DNA of 64,000 nt, from NCBI GenBank assembly GCA_033398695.1, contig CM065815.1:10100501-10164500 (forward strand), given 5' to 3'. Positions 57,698 to 64,000 of this stretch are shown here, piece after piece (the stretch's first letter is position 1; every line of letters starts with the position of its first letter). Position numbers and translations under genes: made by a program. Source of the DNA: Orobanche coerulescens. Lineage: Eukaryota > Streptophyta > Magnoliopsida > Lamiales > Orobanchaceae. The notes under the pieces were generated by a model, which was given only the letters and a program-made list of their open reading frames with translations, was not told the origin of the DNA and searched no databases.

Positions 57698-59004
57698 TGT
57701 AACACCCCCGATATATTTAGGAATATTACAGCACCGTAAATCCTTTACATAGGGATTTACAAGGCTGAAGAAATGAAAAGACAATAACAGATACCAACGT
57801 ATGAAAGTAACTGAAATAAAATACAACAGTTCTGACCAATACTGAAAATACAAATGTCCAAAGGAAAAGTATTAATACATCACCAAATCCAAATCATCAC
57901 AAACGACGACGTACTCGAGTACTTATTAAAACGATACAAACAAAAGATAAATAAACCCGACCGGAACATCACTCTGCACCCTCGTCGTCATGCAACTCCA
58001 GTGGTTGTTTCCCCGCTCTTCTAGATCCTGAACATAAACAAATATTCACCCCCGAAGGGGTTAGCACAACGATGCTAGTACAAGAACCACAACATATTAT
58101 TCAACATCTCACGAAGAATAATAATAACATAAATGACAAAAGAACCATTGAGTCTTCCCCTGCGAGAAACTCAATAATAACATACACACATGATAATCAC
58201 AACATGATATCACAACATACACATGGTAATTCCGATGATCCAGCATTCACTGCCTAGACCCCCCGATGATTCCGTCAAACCAACCCGAGGTGGAAAAACC
58301 GATCCGATAATCCAGCGCACACTAGCATAGATCCCCCGATGATCCCGTCGGACCAACACGAGGTGTACATATAACAACGACATACATGTACAACAATATG
58401 TATAACATCAATACATAAAACAATTAAGGTACTTACCTCAATTCGAAGACAAGAATAATACTTTCACGAATAACAAAACGTTCGAAGGTTACTCCCTTCG
58501 ATCAATCAAGTTGCTAAGCTCAAACCTTAACATAAGAAATAATATAGAATTCATCTCACATCGTACGAATGTCTAACAATCCAAATTACGGTCAAAAGTT
58601 CATAAAGCGTAATCTGCCTGACTTGCTTAACGTACGTTACGTACCTTTGGTAGCGTACGTTAAGCCTACTAGTTAGCGCACGTAAGCTACAAAGTCTAGC
58701 GTACGCTAACTATGCATTGTCAGTCCTTCACTGATCAGTCGACTGACTCGTCTGATGGTATAACGTACGTTACGTACCAAACTTAGCGTACGTTAACTAT
58801 GCCCGATAGCGTACGTTAACTACATAGCTTAGCGTACGCTAAGCATGCATGGCAGTTTCTCACTGGGAAGACGACTGTTCTAACTGTGATGAAGCTTAGG
58901 AAATCCTCAGTGATTAACGTACGTTATCTCCATACATATCATGTTCATACGATTATGAATGATCTTACGGATTCACACATCTTTGAATTTAAGGAAATGA
59001 ATAT
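57698..59004 (-). mobile_element. 5' LTR of element C, interrupted by D
   Basis: Starts (plus strand) TGTAACACCC at 57698 and aligns with the other Tekay-like LTRs up to GAAATGAATAT at 59004, where element D begins; the rest lies beyond the window. The palindrome cluster is at 58625-58925, with at least eight near-perfect TAACGTACGTTA/TAGCGTACGCTA units. Confidence 0.88.
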
Positions 59005-60161
59005 TGTTGCTACCCAAAATATTATCCGGAGATAGATATTGCTGGAATGGATGGGATAGCAAACAAATGCAAGAGCACTTCCGTGACAAAGATAAATAAC
59101 ACAAGATTTGCCGGGGTTGTTAGTCCCGGGCTTGAATGCTCTCGCGAGATATTATTAATACCAATATTTGGGGATACAAGTACTAATGTAAGAATACAAT
59201 TACAATGAGTGTAAAGATTCTTGTTATCTTAGCTAGTGAGCGTGTAGATTGCCGGAAGAACCAAATTTGATGCTCTGTGAGTTCTTGTAACAAAGGAGAT
59301 GAACAGTCGCGGCGGCGAGAGATCGACCGTCTCTCACGGAGAGTATTTAGCTGGATGCTTGGGCTCCGGGGCTTATGAATCCCTTGGAATCTGTCTAGTG
59401 GATACTTGCTGCTTCTGCCGATCGTGTTCTGGACGAGAGATTCGGAGAGAGAAGTCCTGAGATGGATTCCGGTGAGAAAGCCGGGAGCTTGATGAAATGT
59501 GTGTTCTACTGTATTTCTGTTGTGGGTGAAATGAATTCTGAGCGTAAGTCAAATGAATTCGGAGCCTTTTTCCAGTAGGAGGAGGTTCTCTATTTATAGG
59601 GCTTGGATACGCCGGGCGATCGCCTTTTCTGCATTATAATAATCGGGTGATCGTCTCTTAGCACATGGGCCTGTCCCCTCAAAGTCTGCAGGAGTTCTTT
59701 GGCGATCAGTGTGCGGTCCAATGGGGAGCTTACACGCGTCCTGAGTTGCTGTCACGGGTGATCCCACTGACAAATTTCGGCGCGCATGCCGGTAGGTGAG
59801 GTAGGTGACAGGCTGTGGTCAAAGGTCTTGTCTGTTAGCAAAAGATCTCATCTGTCAGCGAAGATCTCGTATGCCAGCGCCTTTTGTGGATCTGCACGTG
59901 GGTGCTTTTCTGAGAGTCAGTCCTCGATGACTTTGACGGGCGATCATCTCTGCTCGGGGCGCAGGTCGACCGTCCTTAGCCGGACACTAGAGTCGATTGC
60001 CAGACGCCGAAGGGCGATCGCCTTGGGAGTCGATCGCTAGGTACCTGATGGTGGTCTGATATCTTCGACTTGGCGAGCTAGCCATAGTTTGATTGGAGTT
60101 GACTTAGTCGCTCGGCCTTACAGTCGATCGCCTGTCGGGATGGATAAATCGTGACACAACA
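59005..60161 (-). mobile_element. 3' LTR of Tat-lineage gypsy element D
   Basis: Ends TGTTGCTACCC (59005) and GACACAACA (60161). On the minus strand a textbook TATA box (59588-59599) divides it into U3 (60161-59600) and R-U5. A polypurine tract lies directly to the right, so this is the 3' LTR of a minus-strand element whose body and 5' LTR extend beyond 64000. It inserted into the C LTR (left TSD copy AATAT expected at 59000-59004). It is rich in GCGATCGCC/CGATCG palindromes. The ORF at 59786-60040 is a shadow. The second LTR is not visible, so the limits rest on the TG...CA ends, the PPT and the C LTR break. Confidence 0.82.
59588..59599 (-). promoter_or_regulatory. TATA box of element D LTR
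   Basis: The minus strand reads CTATAAATAGAG, the canonical plant TATA box; it supports minus orientation of D. Confidence 0.75.
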
Positions 60162-60178
60162 ATTGCCCCCCAGCTCGC
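60162..60178 (-). other. Polypurine tract of element D
   Basis: The minus strand reads GCGAGCTGGGGGGCAAT directly before TGTTGTGTC of the 3' LTR. Confidence 0.75.
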
Positions 60179-60513
60179 TCATACGTTGGAAACGTGGGGT
60201 GAGGTGGCTCTCTTGGCGATCGCTGAACTTTTGACGAGCGACTTTGTGTTTAATCAATCGCGATCGTCTTTTAGCCGATATACTGCAGGTTCGGACGACT
60301 GTTGGCCGAATGTGAGGAAAAAACAATGGGTGTTGAAAAGTCCCCGCGCACGTGTCGGGCTTCTATTGGAGGACGCCAACGGTCATTAATGACTCCTCGG
60401 CTGACGCGTCCTTGAAAAGACGCGTACGCGGGTCTCGAGGGGGTTAATTAATGCGTCGTTTGAGATCCGACCCCTGAGGTTTCCCTTATTGCAAACGAGT
60501 CCCTGCCTTCTCC

Positions 60514-60521
60514 TATAAAAA
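60514..60521 (+). promoter_or_regulatory. TATA box of the antisense gene in element D
   Basis: TATAAAAA in the context TCCTATAAAAAGGG, 153 bp upstream of the ATG at 60667. It lies between the PPT and the gene and points away from the LTR, so the gene appears to have its own promoter. Confidence 0.65.
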
Positions 60522-60666
60522 GGGTGCGGTGCTGCAGTTTCACTCACGCGTGCTTATTGGAGGAAGAAGGACTTGCTGCCGAATTTTATGAAGATCTTAG
60601 TGCCGATCGTCGTTCGATTTCACTTTAGGGTAAGAAAAATCCTTTTCTCCTTTTGTATCTCTGAAA

Positions 60667-63315
60667 ATGGCCGGAACCTCATCATCATTTGGAGCGGGAA
60701 CCAGTTCTGCCGCCGGGACATCGGCTGCCCGGGGAGAAACTTCTTCCGTCTTCCACCTGGAGATGGCGGCTGAAGCTATTCGGGCCGGAATCGACCCTAC
60801 TGAAGTCGAGGCTTTATTCAATGAGGCCGATGTTGCTAAGGAGTCGGCTGCTGAAGAGAGACAATCGCAGATCGAGAGAGATCTGGCGATCAGGGCTTAC
60901 TGGGAGCAACATGGCGTTTTCGGTCGGGCCTATAGGGATTTCGCTGAGATAATGGAGAGGTTGGCCGGTCCTACTCCGAGATTCGATTTCCGGGGATACT
61001 CGGTCGCCTACCCCTATGTGCTTCCCAAACGGTCGCAGTACCGTGCTGCGCAGCGATCGTTGTGGTTGCTCGGCCAAATACGGAGTTCGACGACCAGGAA
61101 AGATCTGGCCGTCTGGAGGACAAGATTCCATGTTTCTTCAGATGTGGACATGTTCGCGCCGGCGGAGAATGAACGAGCCGACCAGCCTCCGATGGGTATG
61201 GTCGCCGTGAATGAGGCGATTATGGAGGCCGGGCTGCGCTTCCCTCTATCCTTTGCCGTCTCCCATTTGTTGGCCGCTTGGAATGTGGCGCCACTTCAGC
61301 TGACGCCGAACGCCTGGCTCCAAATAAACTGCACTCTCACCCTTTTCGGCGGTCACCGCCTATACCGCCTCACATCGCCGTTGGAGATGAACCATTTGTT
61401 CAAACTGACGGCTCATAAAGGGTTGGTCGGCGGTTACCATATTCAAGGCCGATCTGGTCGGGTGATTCATGGAGTTCCTAATAAGATGCGGGGCGATCAG
61501 ACGAAGTGGTTCTGGGTCGCCGGCAAGTGGAGAGCTTCGACGAGCGACAATCCTACGGGCGAGCTGGAGATCCCCACTGAATTTCGGGAGAGGAATCCCG
61601 GTAAGGGTTTAGACTCTCCCTTCGTTCGGATGCGTTTTGGACTGATCTAATTTGATTTCGGTTTTGCAGGTTTTCACATTCCGGCGATCGAGGAGCTGCC
61701 TTTCGACTTTCTCGTTGTCTGGGAGTGGATAAGGAGCTTGTCGGACGACGACCTTGACGCCACTCGGATCAACAAGGAGAGTCGCTGGTTGTCGGCTCGA
61801 CTATTCCATTTCCCGAGACATCTCGCGGTGCCAGGTATGAGTTCCTGCGACCTTCACTTTCTAGGCGATCACCTTACTTGAGGACAGTAACTAATTGTTG
61901 ATCGATTGTCTTAACTGTAGAGGTTCGCTTTCCTCGCTTTTTGGAGCCTCCGACGGAGATCGCTATGTCGAACCCGGGAGTTCTAGGCCGTCTTCGCCAT
62001 AAGAGGTCGACTCGGGTCCCACCCGTTGCATTGCCTATAGTTCCGGAGGCGGAGCCTCGCGTGGAGCCGGAGCCTCGCGTGGAGCCGGTCGTGGTTGAGG
62101 AGGAAATTCCGGAGGAGGGGCTTCGAGCGAATCGTAAGAGGCCGAGGCCGGAAGAAACTTCGGTTCCTGCCCCGGGCGATGAAGTGCCGATCGCCGCGCC
62201 TCCGATCACCATCGTTGCTCCGGAGAGCGAGCCGCCCTCTGCGGCTTTTATGTGGGAGACGGCGATCGCGGATGCTGAGACCCCTCGAGGGAAACCGTTT
62301 TTCGGTCGGGATCCCGAGAAGGCTGAGAGGTAGATAGCATTTTTGTGTAGAAAATTGCATCTGCGTAGGAGTTGTATTGACTTTGTTGCTTTGATGCAGG
62401 ATCCGTCGCGCAGATCCGTCTTGTCCGCCGATGGTCGTAGATTTCCTAGCGAGCCGATCTCCTCGCCATTCCTACGACATTCCTCCAAACGTTAGCAAGG
62501 CTGCTTCTGCTCTGCCGAAGGCGTGGACGACTGATCTGGATGCGATCGCTCGACAGCGATCGGCGAGTTCGATGCACGCTGTTCTCGCCCTTTCTCTCCA
62601 GATGGCGACCATGGCTGTCCAGGCTGCTCAGGAGTTTGAGGGGCGGCCTTCCACTATTCGCCTGCAGGCGGCTCTCGAGGCGGCTCGGAAAGAGAACGCC
62701 GAGTTTGCTGATAAGATCGCGGCGATGGAGAAGGACTCTTTGGAGGCAGCCAAGCGGGCGAGCCATGAGCTTGAGCTGGAGAAGAAGGAAACTGAGCAAT
62801 ATCGTCTGGCGGTCGACCGATTCCGGGACCAGATGCAGAATGCCGTCCAGGCGCAGAGGGTTGCTGAAGAGGAGGCCGATCGCCAGAAGGTGACGATCGC
62901 TCGGTTGACCAGCGAGCTGACGGAGGCGAAGGAGAAGGTTGCTGCGAGGGAGGCCGAGCTCCAGGGATCGCAACAGGCGATGGCCGAGCTGAAAGGAGAG
63001 GTTGAGGCGACCAAGGCCGATCCCTTCCAAAACTTGGAGTATGTCAGCGAGTTCGCCTATTATTTGGCGTTCGCCGACTCGATCCGAGCGGCTAAGAAGG
63101 GAGGTTTGGAGGTCGGGCCTCTTGCCGATAACTTCAAGGCGTATGCGTTGGAGCATCCTCTCCATTCAGCTTTCTCCTTGCCGATCCTGGATCTTGCGGA
63201 CATCGGCGTGGATTTGAGCTGGTATCCGTCTCCAGCCAATCTTGCTCATCCCGACGCTCCGGAAGATGAGGGGACCGCGCCGAATGCTGATGGCGAAGGC
63301 CAGGCAGGGGCCTGA
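60667..63315 (+). CDS. Antisense accessory gene (aORF, Transposase_28-type) of element D
   Basis: A four-exon gene on the strand opposite to element D. Exons are 60667-61600, 61670-61834, 61921-62329 and 62400-63315; introns (69, 86 and 70 bp) all have GT...AG ends and preserve frame, giving 807 codons. Exon 1 resembles the plant 'putative gypsy type transposon' family (Pfam Transposase_28), by the MEAGLRFPLSFAVSHLLAAW block followed by LAPNAW-like LTPNAWLQINC and a WFWVAGKW motif. Exon 3 is proline/glutamate-rich and basic (NRKRPRPEE). Exon 4 has a long coiled coil (about 62640-63015) and an acidic C-terminus. Established knowledge: Tat-lineage plant gypsy elements often carry such antisense extra ORFs between pol and the 3' LTR. 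Function is unknown. Alternative: a host gene captured by the element. No stop or frameshift interrupts it. Confidence 0.82.
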
Positions 63316-64000
63316 GGCGCTTCATTTTTGACGTTTTTAGCTTCCTTGTAGTTTTGTAGTTTTCTTTTGTAGTACTTAGGCCTTCGGGAGACCGTGTACT
63401 CTGATTTTTCAAGTAATGAAATGAGCATTTGGATTTCTGACTTATCACTTGAATGAATGGTTATTTTTGAGTCTTTGTTTGACTTTGTACAAATGTGTGA
63501 GGAGAGATCGTTGCGAGGGTAGTTCCAAATGAATTGATAAACTCATAAAGACAACTTTTTACAACAAATTCGATCGCTGCACTACATCTGAAAAAATGAC
63601 GATCTTCGTATGTGGTTGGCTAGCGACGATCGTCGTGTAGGTAGTCCGCACTCTTATTGCCCCTTGTTTTTATTCACTTAGTGGAAGTAAGGGGATGAAA
63701 ATAATTCATTGAGTGAGCGGTCTTCAACTTTGTCGAATCCTCGGGGACGGTCGTCCATTTTGAGGAACCGTGCACGATCGTGGAGTTCGATGGACCGACT
63801 CCTTGATCATGTCTTGATGCGCGAAGACATTGAGTGTATCGTGACTCATTTTATTATGAGGGTCCTCTGTTAGGCTGCGCCTCGCCTCGTATTTAAACGA
63901 AGGGCGTGTGGTCTCGGTCTAGAGGAGTCCTTGCGCGGGGCAGCGTCGGATGAATCAACTCCACGCCCGTGGCTTGTTAGCTCTGCTTCCACCTCGGCTA
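63316..64000. other. Element D internal region downstream of the antisense gene
   Basis: Begins with the likely 3' UTR of the antisense gene (AATGAAA-type signals near 63415). No credible ORF is seen on either strand; pol, expected on the minus strand, must lie further right. ACGATCGTCG-type palindromes persist. Confidence 0.55.

Noticed and set aside
59005..60161. Element D LTR read as a plus-strand 5' LTR feeding the gene at 60667
   Set aside because: The TATA box in the LTR and the polypurine tract at 60162-60178 both point to minus orientation, and no tRNA-complementary PBS follows the LTR on the plus strand.
62446..63165. Minus-strand 239-codon ORF opposite exon 4 of the D gene
   Set aside because: Leu/Arg-rich shadow of a GC-rich coiled-coil coding exon; the plus-strand frame is supported by splice sites and domain resemblance.

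Overview
This is a nuclear genomic window from a flowering plant, most probably a eudicot; I cannot name the species. It holds Stowaway-, hAT- and Mutator-type elements, several Ty3/gypsy lineages known only from plants, and a spliced host gene for an ARID-ELM2-SANT protein. Almost everything outside that gene is transposable-element sequence, much of it nested.

Layout. 1-7546: a Tekay/Del-like element in minus orientation ('A': 5' LTR, PBS and decayed gag only). A second LTR ('I', ends 3658) is inserted in A, and a solo LTR ('F', 565-2870, TSD TCAAT) is inserted in I. 7547-14966: a large inverted pair of degenerate ~29-30 bp tandem arrays, split by a 5.0 kb non-autonomous Athila/Tat-like retrotransposon ('B', 8975-14019, TSD ATGTA) with one unknown 245-codon ORF. 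15193-16845: a Mutator-like element with a 9-bp TSD and a gene-5'-end-like insert. 17047-17497: a hAT MITE. 18268-25447: a 7.2 kb retroelement with 237-bp LTRs (TSD ATGAT) and no coding capacity. 26742-32319: the host gene, minus strand, two exons, with a 3.8 kb intron holding two Stowaway MITEs and a terminal-inverted-repeat element sitting in a (TA)n tract. 33120-33819: a second hAT MITE.

34681-59004: a Tekay/Del-like complex. LTR 'G' is interrupted by a chromodomain gypsy element 'H' (35915-41690, TSD CAAAG). After it come a rearranged LTR-LTR junction, element 'E' (plus, 42649-51305) and element 'C' (minus, 51306-59004). C carries a hAT MITE in gag and lacks the chromodomain region. 59005-64000: the 3' end of a Tat-lineage gypsy element 'D' in minus orientation. 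It carries a well-preserved four-exon gene on the opposite (plus) strand, with its own TATA box.

How it fits together. The only clear host function is the ARID-ELM2-SANT chromatin protein. The retroelement polyproteins of A, C, E and H are broken by stops and frameshifts; the antisense gene of D is open throughout. Two features stand out as unusual. One is the inverted minisatellite pair. The other is the dense 12-bp palindromes (TAGCGTRCGCTA and TAACGTACGTTA types) repeated in every Tekay-like LTR, paralleled by CGATCG-rich sequence in element D.
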